Source of the DNA: Mesorhizobium sp. YM1C-6-2
Lineage (GTDB): Bacteria; Pseudomonadota; Alphaproteobacteria; Rhizobiales; Rhizobiaceae
Assembly (NCBI RefSeq): GCF_003666685.1
Contig: NZ_RCIZ01000004.1
Coordinates: forward strand, 397,262 to 461,261
DNA: 64,000 nt
Reading direction: 5' to 3'
The translations under genes were made by a program, and so were the position numbers. Positions 43,729-54,490 of the stretch are shown piece after piece. How positions within the stretch are numbered: the first letter of the stretch is position 1; every line of letters starts with the position of its first letter. Below the pieces are notes generated by a model. That model had not been told where the DNA came from. It was given only the letters and a program-made list of their open reading frames with translations, and did not search any database.

Positions 43729-44466
43729 ATGTTCGAACTGACCGGCCGCAAGGCACTTGTGACAGGCGCTTCCGGCGGCATCGGCGAGGCGATCGCCGAG
43801 GTGCTGCATGCCCAGGGCGCGATCGTCGGCCTGCACGGCACCAAGGTGGAGAAGCTCGAGGGCCTTGCCGCGAAGCTCGGCGACAGGGTGAAGATATTCC
43901 CCGCCAACCTCACGAATCGCGACGAGGTCAAGGCGCTGGGCCAGAAGGCCGAGGCTGAGCTCGAAGGCGTCGACATCCTGGTCAACAATGCCGGCATCAC
44001 CAGGGACGGTCTCTTCGTGCGCATGTCGGACGACGACTGGGATTCGGTCCTGGAGGTCAATCTCACGGCCGTCTTCCGCCTGACCCGCGAGCTGACGCAT
44101 CCGATGATGCGCCGCCGCTTCGGCCGCATCATCAACATCACCTCCGTCGTCGGCGTTACCGGCAATCCCGGCCAGACCAATTACTGCGCCTCCAAGGCCG
44201 GCATGATCGGCTTCTCGAAATCGCTGGCGCAGGAGATCGCCACGCGCTCGATCACCGTCAACTGCGTGGCGCCCGGCTTCATCGAATCGGCGATGACCGA
44301 CAAGCTGAACGACAAGCAGAAAGAGACGATCATGGCGGCGATCCCCACCAGGCGCATGGGCACCAGCGCCGAGGTGGCGTCCGCCGTCGCCTATCTCGCC
44401 TCCAACGAGGCAGGCTACGTGACGGGGCAGACCATCCACGTCAACGGCGGCATGGCGATGATCTGA
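43729..44466 (+). CDS. fabG: 3-oxoacyl-ACP reductase
   Basis: A 245-residue SDR reductase. The cofactor motif TGASGGIG is at residues 12-19; the catalytic set is Ser139, Tyr152 and Lys156. The C-terminal GYVTGQTIHVNGGMAM is the FabG ending. It reduces 3-oxoacyl-ACP with NADPH. GGAG eight to eleven bases before the ATG at 43729 supports the start. Followed by a probable terminator before acpP. Confidence 0.97.
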   Translation: MFELTGRKALVTGASGGIGEAIAEVLHAQGAIVGLHGTKVEKLEGLAAKLGDRVKIFPANLTNRDEVKALGQKAEAELEGVDILVNNAGITRDGLFVRMSDDDWDSVLEVNLTAVFRLTRELTHPMMRRRFGRIINITSVVGVTGNPGQTNYCASKAGMIGFSKSLAQEIATRSITVNCVAPGFIESAMTDKLNDKQKETIMAAIPTRRMGTSAEVASAVAYLASNEAGYVTGQTIHVNGGMAMI

Positions 44467-44499
44467 GGCCGGGGCCCGAAAACCAGGGTCTGAAAGCTC

Positions 44500-44540
44500 G
44501 TCCACAGGCGGCTTTTCGCCTTGGACCTCGGGGCTTTTTC
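44500..44540 (+). terminator. Probable terminator between fabG and acpP
   Basis: GTCCACAGGCG and CGCCTTGGAC form a 10-bp stem with one bulge around a GCTTTT loop, followed nine bases later by TTTTT. It would reduce read-through from fabG and leave acpP to its own promoter, which fits with the high demand for ACP. Confidence 0.5.
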
Positions 44541-44680
44541 GTGTAATGCGCCACCGACCCGGCGTTTTTCCGGGGACCCGGCGCCTCCCGCCGAGTTCCG
44601 GGAGCGCCAATCTTTAGAGCTTGATTAGCGCCATTCCGGCGGCTAACGAAGGCAGACATCAATAAGGCGAGGATGCCCAA

Positions 44681-44917
44681 ATGAGTGACACCGCAGAGCG
44701 CGTCAAGAAGATCGTTGTCGAACATCTCGGCGTCGATGCCGAGAAGGTTACCGAGCAGGCGAGCTTCATCGATGACCTCGGCGCCGACAGCCTCGACACG
44801 GTCGAACTCGTCATGGCGTTCGAAGAGGAATTCGGGGTCGAGATTCCCGACGACGCCGCCGAGACCATCCTGACGGTCGGCGACGCCGTGAAGTACATCG
44901 ACAAGGCTTCGGCCTGA
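44681..44917 (+). CDS. acpP: Acyl carrier protein
   Basis: A 78-residue ACP. The phosphopantetheine site is Ser37 in [19 protein letters not shown]. Four helices and a strongly acidic surface are typical. It carries growing acyl chains through fatty-acid synthesis. It lies 214 bp after fabG and 37 bp before fabF, with a TTGATT/TAACGA pair near 44621-44648 as a possible promoter. Confidence 0.98.
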   Translation: MSDTAERVKKIVVEHLGVDAEKVTEQASFIDDLGADSLDTVELVMAFEEEFGVEIPDDAAETILTVGDAVKYIDKASA

Positions 44918-44954
44918 GCATTCCTGCGTTTCCGGCAGTCCAGGGACACCAGCG

Positions 44955-46217
44955 ATGCGGCGTGTCGTCGTCACAGGCATGGGCCTCGTCTCGCCCTTCG
45001 GGGCGGGCGTCGACCACAGCTGGAAGGAGCTGCTGAGCGGGCGCAGCGCCTGTACCCGCATCAGCAAGTTCGACGTCACGGACTACGCCGCCAAGATCGC
45101 GCATTCGATTCCGCGCGGCGACGGCTCCAACGGCACGTTCAATCCCGAGAGCGTGCTGGAGCCCAAGGAACTGCGCAAGGTCACCGACTTCATCACCTAC
45201 GGAATCGCGGCGGCCGATGAGGCGCTGAAGGATTCCGGCTGGGAGCCGCAGACCGAGCAGGAACGCTGCGCCACCGGCGTCCTGATGGGCTCCGGCATCG
45301 GCGGGCTTGAAGGCATCGCCGAAAACGCGATCATCCTGCAGGAACGCGGGCCGCGTCGCATCAGCCCGTTCTTCGTACCGGCCAACATCATCAACCTGAT
45401 CTCCGGCCAGGTGTCGATCCGCCATGGGCTCAAGGGCCCGAACCACGCGGTCGTCACCGCCTGCTCGACGGGCGCCCATGCGATCGGCGACGCGGCGCGG
45501 CTGATCATCTTCGGCGACGCCGATGTGATGGTCGCCGGCGGCGCCGAAGCGCCGATCACGCCGCTCGGCGTTGCCGGCTTTGCCGCCTGCCGCGCGCTGT
45601 CCACAGAACGCAACGAGACGCCCGAGAAGGCGTCGCGCCCCTATGACCGCGACCGCGACGGCTTCGTCCTGGGCGAGGGCGCCGGCGCCGTCGTTCTGGA
45701 AGAGCTGGAACATGCCAAGGCGCGCGGCGCCAAGATTTATGCCGAGGTGGTGGGCTACGGCCTGACCGGCGACGCCTACCACATCACCGCCCCTTCCGAG
45801 GACGGCGACGGCGCGTTCCGCTGCATGACCGCGGCGCTCAACCGCGCCAAGCTGACGCCGGCCGACATCGACTACATCAATGCGCACGGCACCTCGACCA
45901 TGGCCGACACGATCGAGCTCGGCGCCGTCGAGCGTCTCGCCGGCAATGCCGCCTCGAAGATCTCGATGTCCTCGACCAAGTCGTCGATCGGCCATCTGCT
46001 CGGCGCCGCAGGTGCTGCCGAGGCGATCTTCTCGCTGCTGGCCATCCGCGACAATATCGCGCCGCCGACCATCAATCTCGACAATCCCGAACGCGAAACG
46101 CCGATCGACCTCGTGCCCAACAAGCCGCGCAAGCGCCAGATCGACGTCGCGCTTTCGAACTCCTTCGGCTTCGGGGGCACCAACGCCTCGCTCGTATTCC
46201 AGCGTTATAACGGCTGA
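44955..46217 (+). CDS. fabF: 3-oxoacyl-ACP synthase II
   Basis: A 420-residue FabF. The catalytic triad is Cys170 in TACSTGAHAIG, His near residue 310 in NAHGTSTMAD and His near residue 346 in SSIGHLLGAAG. It extends acyl-ACP by two carbons and controls chain length and unsaturation with temperature. Standard length. The mltG gene follows 96 bp downstream on the same strand. Confidence 0.98.
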   Translation: MRRVVVTGMGLVSPFGAGVDHSWKELLSGRSACTRISKFDVTDYAAKIAHSIPRGDGSNGTFNPESVLEPKELRKVTDFITYGIAAADEALKDSGWEPQTEQERCATGVLMGSGIGGLEGIAENAIILQERGPRRISPFFVPANIINLISGQVSIRHGLKGPNHAVVTACSTGAHAIGDAARLIIFGDADVMVAGGAEAPITPLGVAGFAACRALSTERNETPEKASRPYDRDRDGFVLGEGAGAVVLEELEHAKARGAKIYAEVVGYGLTGDAYHITAPSEDGDGAFRCMTAALNRAKLTPADIDYINAHGTSTMADTIELGAVERLAGNAASKISMSSTKSSIGHLLGAAGAAEAIFSLLAIRDNIAPPTINLDNPERETPIDLVPNKPRKRQIDVALSNSFGFGGTNASLVFQRYNG

Positions 46218-46313
46218 GTACGCTCGGCCGCCGCGATTTTTGCCATATTCGGACTTAGGCTTCGGCCTGCGCTCTCGGGGGAGAGTCGATCCGACAGACA
46301 GAGTTGAGGCGAC

Positions 46314-47498
<1,185 letters not shown>

Positions 47499-47569
47499 GC
47501 TGTCCTCTTCGCCCTGCGCCGAGGCGCAGGACGCTCGACAAAACAAGGCCGCCGTGAGAAGTGGCTGAA

Positions 47570-47616
47570 AGAGCAATTCCGGGAAAGTGGCAACCGGTTT
47601 CCCGGGGATTGCGAAA
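47570..47616. repeat. Degraded copy of the intergenic palindromic repeat
   Basis: GAGCAATTCCGGGAAAGTGG pairs with the downstream GTTTCCCGGGGATTGC to give a stem of about 13 bp. It resembles the mirror strand of the right half of the element at 13138-13240 (AGAGCAATTCC ... GGAATTGCGTAAAAAC). It occupies the mltG-yicC gap. Confidence 0.6.
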
Positions 47617-47642
47617 AGGCGACAGGGGGACGTGCAAAGATC

Positions 47643-48533
47643 ATGACTTTGCAAAGCATGACCGGTTTTTCACGCGCCGCAGCCGATCACGACGGCGTTT
47701 CCATCGCCTGGGAGGTCAAGTCGGTCAACGGCAAGAGCGTCGAGCTCAGGCTCCGCCTGCCGCCGGGCTTCGAGCGTCTGGAGCCGGCGGTGCGCCAGGC
47801 CGTGCAGAAGCGTTTCGCCCGCGGCAATTTCCAAGCGACGCTGACCCTCGGCAAGGCCGGCCTGCAGCAGGCGCAGCCCGTGGTCAACGAGGCCTTCCTG
47901 AAGGATGTCGCGGGTCTGGCGCAGCGCCTGCAGGAGCAGTTCGGCGTTGCGCCGGCCAGTGCCGACGGCCTGTTGTCCCTGCGCGGCGTGCTCGACCTGC
48001 CGGAGCCGATCGAGAACGAGGAGTTCCGCGCGGCGTTCGACGCCGCATTGCTTGCGGCGTTCAACGATGCGCTGGCCGGGCTGGAGACCGCCCGCCGGGC
48101 CGAGGGCGAGGCGCTGAAGGCGCTGCTTCTCGGCCATGTCGACGTTATCGAGGGGCTGACGCTGAGAGCCGAGGCCGATCCGTCGCGCGATCCCGCTCTG
48201 ATCCGCCAGAAGCTCGCCGAGCAGGTCCGCCTGCTGATGGACGCCTCGGCGAATCTGGACGAGAGCCGGCTGCACATGGAGGCCGCCTTCCTCGCCACCA
48301 AGGCCGACATCCGCGAGGAGATCGACCGGCTGAAGACGCATGTCGCCTCGGCGCGCAGCCTGCTTGGATCGGCCGGCGCCGTCGGCCGCAAGCTCGACTT
48401 CCTGGCACAGGAATTTAACCGCGAATCGAATACTCTCTGCTCGAAGTCGAACGCCGCCACAGTGACCGCCATCGGGCTGGAGCTGAAGGCGGTCGTCGAT
48501 CAGTTCCGCGAGCAGGTCCAGAATCTGGAGTAG
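47643..48533 (+). CDS. yicC: YicC family endoribonuclease
   Basis: A 296-residue YicC. It starts with the family signature MTLQSMTGFSRA and has the SVNGKSVELRLRLPPGFERLE block, then the C-terminal DUF1732 region LGSAGAVGRKLDFLAQEFNRESNTLCSKS. YicC of E. coli is an endoribonuclease linked to sRNA turnover. It ends 3 bp before gmk, so the two are translationally close. The ATG at 47643 is certain from the family start. Confidence 0.95.
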   Translation: MTLQSMTGFSRAAADHDGVSIAWEVKSVNGKSVELRLRLPPGFERLEPAVRQAVQKRFARGNFQATLTLGKAGLQQAQPVVNEAFLKDVAGLAQRLQEQFGVAPASADGLLSLRGVLDLPEPIENEEFRAAFDAALLAAFNDALAGLETARRAEGEALKALLLGHVDVIEGLTLRAEADPSRDPALIRQKLAEQVRLLMDASANLDESRLHMEAAFLATKADIREEIDRLKTHVASARSLLGSAGAVGRKLDFLAQEFNRESNTLCSKSNAATVTAIGLELKAVVDQFREQVQNLE

Positions 48534-48536
48534 CAG

Positions 48537-49190
48537 ATGGCCGTCAACGATATCGGTTCCCGCATTCGCCGTCGGGGGCTGATGCTCGTTCTGTCGTCGC
48601 CCTCGGGCGCCGGCAAGTCGACAATCGCGCGCAATCTCCTGGAGAGCGACAAGGATTTTGAACTGTCGGTCAGCGTCACGACGAGGCCCCGGCGCGGCAG
48701 CGAGATAGACGGCCGACACTATCACTTCCGCAGCAAGCGGGAGTTCGAGAGCCTGCGCGACAATGACGAGCTTCTCGAATGGGCCGAGGTTCACGGCAAT
48801 TTCTACGCCACTCCGCGCGCTGCGGCCGAAAAGGCGATGGCCGAAGGCCGCGACATGCTGTTCGACATCGACTGGCAGGGCGCCAAGCAGCTGCGCGAGA
48901 AGATGCGCGGCGACATCGTCTCCATCTTCATCCTGCCGCCCTCCATGGCCGAGCTGAAAGCGCGCCTCAAGCGCCGTGCCGAGGACCAGGAATCGGTGAT
49001 CGAAACGCGGCTGCTCAATGCGCGCGAGGAGATCGAGCATTGGGGCGAATACGACTTCGTGGTCATCAACGACGATCTCGACCGCGCCTTCACCGAAGTG
49101 GTGGCGATCGTCACCGGCGAGCGGCTGCGGCGTGACCGCCGCCCGGGTCTCTTCGACTTCGTCTCCGGCCTGCTCGACGAGAAGGTGTGA
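48537..49190 (+). CDS. gmk: Guanylate kinase
   Basis: A 217-residue guanylate kinase. The P-loop SPSGAGKST is at residues 21-29; [21 protein letters not shown] holds the GMP-binding Arg and Tyr; [13 protein letters not shown] and [10 protein letters not shown] follow. It phosphorylates GMP to GDP. A slightly long N-terminus and a C-terminal basic extension are common in rhizobia. It ends the fab-mltG-yicC-gmk run. Confidence 0.97.
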   Translation: MAVNDIGSRIRRRGLMLVLSSPSGAGKSTIARNLLESDKDFELSVSVTTRPRRGSEIDGRHYHFRSKREFESLRDNDELLEWAEVHGNFYATPRAAAEKAMAEGRDMLFDIDWQGAKQLREKMRGDIVSIFILPPSMAELKARLKRRAEDQESVIETRLLNAREEIEHWGEYDFVVINDDLDRAFTEVVAIVTGERLRRDRRPGLFDFVSGLLDEKV

Positions 49191-49361
49191 TCTTTCGCGG
49201 CATCGCCGCGCCGGGCTAGAATGCGAATCAGGCGCCGGCCCGCGCCTCCTCCCTCCATCCGGGGAAGCATGATCCGTGCAGGGCCGGTTTCACGGTCTCA
49301 ACCGACTGTTCGAGCGTCGCATGAGGAGGGATTGCGAACTGGGCTCGCATAGGAGGTTTTG

Positions 49362-50075
49362 ATGAAACTGTCCGCTCCCGTCTATCGCCTGAAGCGCCGG
49401 GCCAGGCTTCTCTCCCGCCAGGAGAGCATCTCCCACCACGCGGCACTCGACCGGATCGCAGTTGGCGAAGGGTTCGGCAATTGGAGCCTGCTCGCCGCCA
49501 GGATGGCGGCGGCAAGCCCGGCCCGCACGCTGCTCCGGCATCTGCGGCCCGGCGATCTGCTGCTCGTCGGTGCGCGGCCGGGGCACGGCAAGACGCTGTT
49601 CGGTCTGGAGCTTGCGGTGGAAGCCATGAAGGCTGGCCGCCAGGGCGCTTTCTTCACTCTCGAATACACGCAGGAGAACGTCCTCGACCGCTTTCGGGCG
49701 ATCGGCGCGGAGCCGGCCCGGTTCGACCGGCTGTTTGTCTTCGAGAATTCCGATGCGATATGCGCCGACTACATCGTCGCCTCGCTGGAAAGCGCGTCCG
49801 AGGGCACAGTGGCAGTCGTGGATTATCTGCAGCTCCTCGACCAGAAGCGCCAGAACCCGGAGCTCGACAGTCAGGTCCGCAAGCTGAAGTCGTTCGCCCG
49901 CGAGAGAGGTCTGATCCTCGTCTTCATCTCGCAGATCGACCGCTCCTACGATCCGTCGAGAAAGCCCGTCCCCGACATGGACGACATCCGGCTGCCGAAC
50001 CCGCTGGACCTCGGCCTGTTCGACAAGGCGTGTTTCCTGAACGACGGCGAGGTCCGCTTCCAGACGCTCAACTGA
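49362..50075 (+). CDS. Stand-alone DnaB-like RecA-fold ATPase
   Basis: A 237-residue protein with an intact RecA/DnaB-type core: Walker A GARPGHGKT at residues 70-78, GAFFTLEYTQENVLDR (DnaB H1a-like), Walker B VAVVDYLQLLDQKRQ with Asp154, and VFISQIDRS. It lacks the DnaB N-terminal primase-binding domain. Its first 50 residues (LKRRARLLSRQESISHHAAL, then GFGNWSLLAARM) resemble a short helical motif also seen in rhizobial glyoxalase-superfamily proteins. AGGAGG 5 bases before the ATG at 49362 decides the start. Databases usually call this DNA helicase; unwinding is not shown. Confidence 0.78.
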   Translation: MKLSAPVYRLKRRARLLSRQESISHHAALDRIAVGEGFGNWSLLAARMAAASPARTLLRHLRPGDLLLVGARPGHGKTLFGLELAVEAMKAGRQGAFFTLEYTQENVLDRFRAIGAEPARFDRLFVFENSDAICADYIVASLESASEGTVAVVDYLQLLDQKRQNPELDSQVRKLKSFARERGLILVFISQIDRSYDPSRKPVPDMDDIRLPNPLDLGLFDKACFLNDGEVRFQTLN

Positions 50076-50094
50076 GCGCTTCCGCCTGATCGCC

Positions 50095-50943
50095 TCAGAT
50101 CGCGTTCGCCAGCCGGACGAACTCCTCGACGGAAAGCGTCTCGGCGCGCCGTGTCCCGTCTATATCAGTCGCCTCCAGCAGCCGTTCGCCGCCGAGGCTC
50201 TTGAGGCTCTGCCTGAGCATCTTGCGGCGCTGGCCGAACGCCGCCTCCGTGACCCGGCCGAGCTTCTTCACGTCGGCGGGCAGGGGGCTTTCCCGCGGCA
50301 CGAGGTGCACCACCGACGAGGTCACTTTAGGCGGCGGCGTGAAGGCCTGCGGCGGCACGTCGAAGGCGATCTTCGCCTGCGTGCGCCAGCCGGCCAGCAC
50401 GCCGAGCCGGCCATAGTTTGCCGTCGCCGGCGCGGCCACGACCCGCTCGGCGACCTCGCGCTGGAACATGAGCGTCATCGACGCATAGAAGGGCGGCCAC
50501 GATGGCACGGTCAGCCAGCGGATGAGGAGTTCCGTGCCGATATTGTAGGGCAGGTTGGCGACGATGCGCACCGGCCCGCCATCGGCCAGCGCGGCGAAAT
50601 CGGTCTTGAGGGCATCGCCCGGGATGACTTCGAGCCTGCCGGGATAGTGTGCGGAGACTTCGGCGAGCGCCGCGAGGCAGCGTTCGTCCCGCTCGATGGC
50701 GACAACGCGCCGCGCGCCGTTCATCAGAAGCGCGCGGGTCAGCCCGCCCGGCCCGGGGCCTACTTCGATGACGGTCGTCTGCGAAAGGTCGCCGGCGGTG
50801 CGCGCCACCTTGCTCGTGAGATTGAGGTCGAGCAGGAAATTCTGGCCGAGCGATTTCTTCGCCTGCAGCCCATGCCGCTCGATCACGTCGCGAAGCGGCG
50901 GCAGCCCATCCAGACTTGCGCGAACGCCGGCGTCCCCCTGCAT
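50095..50943 (-). CDS. rsmA: 16S rRNA (adenine1518/1519-N6)-dimethyltransferase
   Basis: A 282-residue RsmA/Ksg[17 protein letters not shown], then [16 protein letters not shown], the [15 protein letters not shown] catalytic motif (N-L-P-Y) and [10 protein letters not shown] are present. It dimethylates two adjacent adenosines at the end of 16S rRNA helix 45 and acts as a late check in small-subunit assembly. Its start is 5 bp after the SurA-like stop; the pdxA gene often found between the two is missing. Confidence 0.97.
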   Translation of the reverse strand: MQGDAGVRASLDGLPPLRDVIERHGLQAKKSLGQNFLLDLNLTSKVARTAGDLSQTTVIEVGPGPGGLTRALLMNGARRVVAIERDERCLAALAEVSAHYPGRLEVIPGDALKTDFAALADGGPVRIVANLPYNIGTELLIRWLTVPSWPPFYASMTLMFQREVAERVVAAPATANYGRLGVLAGWRTQAKIAFDVPPQAFTPPPKVTSSVVHLVPRESPLPADVKKLGRVTEAAFGQRRKMLRQSLKSLGGERLLEATDIDGTRRAETLSVEEFVRLANAI

Positions 50944-50948
50944 GGACG

Positions 50949-51896
50949 TCAGCGCTTGACGATCTTGGCTTTCTCGCGCAACTCGGCGGTGTATTTCTTG
51001 CTCAGTTCCTCACCCCCCTCGTTCTCCGCGGCGCCGGTGCCCTCCATCTGGAATGTCAGCCTCGCGACGCGGTCGTCGGAGACCTCGCGACTGGAGCAGA
51101 TGCCGATGAACTCGACGCCATTGGGGGTTTCGCGCACGCTCGTGGCGCCGCCGACCTTGGTGTTCTTGATCTGCTCGGCCCAGTCCGGCGGCAGCTCGGG
51201 AGCAAGCTTGCGCCCGAGATCCTTCACCGTCACGTCGAGCAGGCCCTTGGCGAACTCGCGGGTGCTGTTGCAGCCGTTGAAACGCGCGCGCATGGCTTCC
51301 GCCTCGCGTTTGCGCTGGGCCATCTTGCCGCGCTCGCTGGCCGGCACGACGAAGATCACCTGCTGGAGCATGTACTCCGTCGCTGTCGGCTTGGCGCCGC
51401 CCTGCTGCAGCATGCGTCGAACCACATCCTGCTCGCTCATGCGGTTGCCGCCGCGCCCGCGTGCGCCGAGCGCCTGGCTCCAGCTCATCTGAGCGCGGAT
51501 GAATTCCTTGAAGTGCGGCTTGGTCACGCCGGTCTGGGACATGATGCCGTCGAGCTGCTTGACGGTCATCTTGTTGGACTTCGCAAAATTGTTATAGGCG
51601 GCGTCGACCTGGTCGTCGGTAATACGTATGCCGAGCCTCTGCGCCTCGGCCAGCCGCAGCGCCTGGTCGATCATCTCCTGCTCGGCCTGCTCGTTCAGGT
51701 TCCCCTTGCGGCGCTGCAGCTTCATGAAGGCGGCGCGGCGCTGGATGTCGTAGGTGGTGATCGGGGTCCTGTTGACGATGACCTTGATCTCGCTGGCGGC
51801 TGCCGGCGTGGGCATGAACGCCAGGCCGGCCGGCGCTGCTGCTGCGATCATGAGCGCAAGGCCCGCTGACGTGAGGCCTTTCCTCATCAAAAACAT
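50949..51896 (-). CDS. surA: SurA-like periplasmic chaperone/peptidylprolyl isomerase
   Basis: A 315-residue exported protein. A signal peptide of about 35 residues ends at PAAASEIK. The SurA N-terminal chaperone fold follows ([36 protein letters not shown]), then a single parvulin-like region near residues 165-265 that is shortened relative to E. coli SurA, which has two parvulin domains. It escorts outer-membrane proteins, and lies downstream of lptD, its known client. AGGAAG eight bases before the ATG at 51896 decides the start. Confidence 0.88.
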   Translation of the reverse strand: MFLMRKGLTSAGLALMIAAAAPAGLAFMPTPAAASEIKVIVNRTPITTYDIQRRAAFMKLQRRKGNLNEQAEQEMIDQALRLAEAQRLGIRITDDQVDAAYNNFAKSNKMTVKQLDGIMSQTGVTKPHFKEFIRAQMSWSQALGARGRGGNRMSEQDVVRRMLQQGGAKPTATEYMLQQVIFVVPASERGKMAQRKREAEAMRARFNGCNSTREFAKGLLDVTVKDLGRKLAPELPPDWAEQIKNTKVGGATSVRETPNGVEFIGICSSREVSDDRVARLTFQMEGTGAAENEGGEELSKKYTAELREKAKIVKR

Positions 51897-52063
51897 CTCG
51901 TTGGCTTCCTGTCCTCGGCTTTCTTCTTCCGGGCGTTTGTTGTCCCATGCCTTCGCTATACGGCGAAAGAATGTCGCCGGCCGGCCTTCGGGCACGATCC
52001 CGAACCACTGGGTTGCCCAAGCGAAAAGCAACAACCGGCTTCCGGAACGATCCTACCCGTCAA

Positions 52064-54490
52064 TTACAGATCGGTGAAGGACTTCGTGCCGGAGCCGAAA
52101 TCGCCGAGCGTGCGGAACGACACGTTGAACCCGAAGGTCTGGGTCACTTCCCTCGTATCGCGGTCGCGCTCCTCGGCGAAGGTCATCAGATAGGTGAAGC
52201 ACTCGTCGTCATAGGCGAGGCCGAGCGCATCCTTCACCATCACGCTTTTCTCGAAATCGTAGGTGCCCGATCCGAACAGCCGCCAGTTCTCGTGGAAACG
52301 CATGGAGCCGCCGAGCGAAACCTCGCGGCGATCCTCGTCGAAACCGTAGAGCGGCTGTTCCTGGATGAAGGCGTATTTCGCCGAGACGGCGAAGATGTCG
52401 CCGGTGTAGCCGGCCTTGAGCTCGCCGCGTCGCATTTCGAGCGTCTGTTCGTCGAGGCGGGCGCTGGCCGAGGCCGAGAGGCCGAAGGGCGCGGCGAAGC
52501 CGATCAGGCCGACGAAGTCGGACGTGTCGGTCTCCAGGCCCGAATAGGCGCCCGCATTGACCAGATCCGGGGCGGCGAAGGAGTTTTCCCCGGCCAGATG
52601 GTAGGACTGGCCGATGATGCCGTTGGTGGTCCAGCCGTTGCCGAACGCGCCCGAATAGCGGAAGCCGACATTGGCGCGCGTGCCGCCCTCGATACGGTCG
52701 TAGCCGGCGAACTTGTCGCGATCGAACAGCGACGTTGCGTCGAAGACGAAGCTCTGCGCGTCTTCGTTCGGCATGCCCAGCGTCTCGGCATAGGGCTCGT
52801 CGTTACGGGCGAAGAGCTGCGCCATCGGCTCGAGCACGTGGCTGGAATTCTCTGACGCGAAGAGCAGCGGGAAGCGCAGCTCGAGCCCGGCGGTTGCCAG
52901 CAAGCGATGATAGGCGTCCCGGATATCGGTCGCCCAGCTGCCGCCTGGATGGTTCAGCGCCATGTTCTCGATGGCCGCGACCGAATCGGGCGAGTAGTTC
53001 ACCTGCGTCGTGTCGGCCTGGAAGGCCAGCAGCGGCGTCATCACCAGTCCGCCGTCGGTGATGAAGGAACGCTTCCACTCGGCTTCCGCGGTCAATCGGC
53101 TCGACGAATTCTCGGTGCCGTTGACGGTTTCGACATCCGTCGTGTTGTCGAAATAGGTCAAGTCCAGCTTGTCGCGGCTGATCACGCGTGCGTTGAGGTC
53201 GAAGTTCAGCTCGCCGCCGAACACCGGCTCGTCCGGCGTATAGGAATAGTCGAAGCTCGGCAGCACCCAGGGCTGCTCCCTGTCGCGGGCGTCGAAATTC
53301 TCGGTGCCGTTCTGGTTCCGGTCGAGCGTGCTTTCCTGCACGTCGAAATGCATGCCGCGCAGGTCGAAATAGTTCCGGTCGTCGAGGCCGGTCATGAAGA
53401 CCTCGGACCGGTAGACGAAGCTGCTGTAGTCGCCGATGCCGTAGGTGCGCGAAAAATTCTTGTCGCTCTGGAGCAGCACGTTCCAGCCGAAATCCCAACG
53501 CGAATTGATCGCGAAGCGGCCCTGCGTGCCCATCATGCCGCGGAATTCGTTGGGGTCGCCGGTCGGGCCGGAATCGACCGTGTTCGGGTCGAACGCGTCC
53601 GGATTGGCCTGGTTGATGCCGGCCATCGTCACGCTGTATTCGCCGTTGTTGAAGCGCTGGCGCCATTCGGCCTCGGCGAGGAAGCCCTGCTCGGTGTAGC
53701 CGGTGGCGGTCAACGTCAGGTCGTAGGTCGGCGAAAGGGCGATGTAGTAGGGGATCGAAATGCCGGCCCCGAGATCGCTCTTGAAGCTGACGCCCGGGAA
53801 CAGGAAGCCGGATTTGCGCTTGACCGTCGGGTCGGCGATCTCGAAGGCCGGGAAGTTGCCGAGCGGCATGCCCAGGAACTCGAAGGACGAGTTCTCGAAG
53901 CGGACCGTCTTGGCCTTCTGGTTCCAGATGATCTTCTTGGCCTTGATGCGCCACACCGGGGCCTTGTCGGGCTTGTCCTCGCACGGCTCGCAGGCCGTAT
54001 AGACGCCGTTGTTGAACGTCGTCAGGAAGCCGCCGCGGCGCTCGCCGCTTTCAGCGGCGAAATAGGTCTTGTCGACGGTTTCGACCCGCAGCGCGTTGAC
54101 GAAGCCGTCGCCGAAGTCGTCGGTGACGTCGATCTTGTCGGAATAGACCGTCGTGCCCTGGGGATCGACGATCTGCACGTCGCCGACGGCGACCAGCCGG
54201 CGCGAGCGCCGGTCGTAGGTCACCTGATTCGCGACCAGCCGGTTGCCGCCGTAGTCGATCCTGACGCCGCCGGACGCGGTGACCGTCTCGTCGTTGTTGT
54301 CATAGATGAGGGTGTCGGCCTCGAGCAGCATCTCGCTGCCCTCGGGGATATTGGCCCCAAGGTCGGTGACGCTCTGCGCGAAGACCGATTCGGGCATCAC
54401 GGCGGCGGCGAACAGGCAGGCGAGCGCCGTCGCGCCGAGCAAGCGCGTCAGCCTGGCCGATCTGCGGTCCAGCGTTGCCGCGACCCCCAC
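52064..54490 (-). CDS. lptD: LPS assembly protein LptD
   Basis: An 808-residue outer-membrane LptD. A signal peptide ends near residue 39 (ESVFAQS); an LptA-like jellyroll domain (about residues 50-170: DTLIYDNNDETVTASGGVRI) leads into the large barrel that inserts LPS in the outer leaflet. A Cys pair (CEPCED) near residues 166-169 is present for disulfide bonding, although E. coli uses four cysteines. The start is GTG at 54490, fused to the lptG stop (TAGTG) and preceded by AAGGAGG. The gene is in the lptF-lptG-lptD order. Confidence 0.95.
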   Translation of the reverse strand: MGVAATLDRRSARLTRLLGATALACLFAAAVMPESVFAQSVTDLGANIPEGSEMLLEADTLIYDNNDETVTASGGVRIDYGGNRLVANQVTYDRRSRRLVAVGDVQIVDPQGTTVYSDKIDVTDDFGDGFVNALRVETVDKTYFAAESGERRGGFLTTFNNGVYTACEPCEDKPDKAPVWRIKAKKIIWNQKAKTVRFENSSFEFLGMPLGNFPAFEIADPTVKRKSGFLFPGVSFKSDLGAGISIPYYIALSPTYDLTLTATGYTEQGFLAEAEWRQRFNNGEYSVTMAGINQANPDAFDPNTVDSGPTGDPNEFRGMMGTQGRFAINSRWDFGWNVLLQSDKNFSRTYGIGDYSSFVYRSEVFMTGLDDRNYFDLRGMHFDVQESTLDRNQNGTENFDARDREQPWVLPSFDYSYTPDEPVFGGELNFDLNARVISRDKLDLTYFDNTTDVETVNGTENSSSRLTAEAEWKRSFITDGGLVMTPLLAFQADTTQVNYSPDSVAAIENMALNHPGGSWATDIRDAYHRLLATAGLELRFPLLFASENSSHVLEPMAQLFARNDEPYAETLGMPNEDAQSFVFDATSLFDRDKFAGYDRIEGGTRANVGFRYSGAFGNGWTTNGIIGQSYHLAGENSFAAPDLVNAGAYSGLETDTSDFVGLIGFAAPFGLSASASARLDEQTLEMRRGELKAGYTGDIFAVSAKYAFIQEQPLYGFDEDRREVSLGGSMRFHENWRLFGSGTYDFEKSVMVKDALGLAYDDECFTYLMTFAEERDRDTREVTQTFGFNVSFRTLGDFGSGTKSFTDL

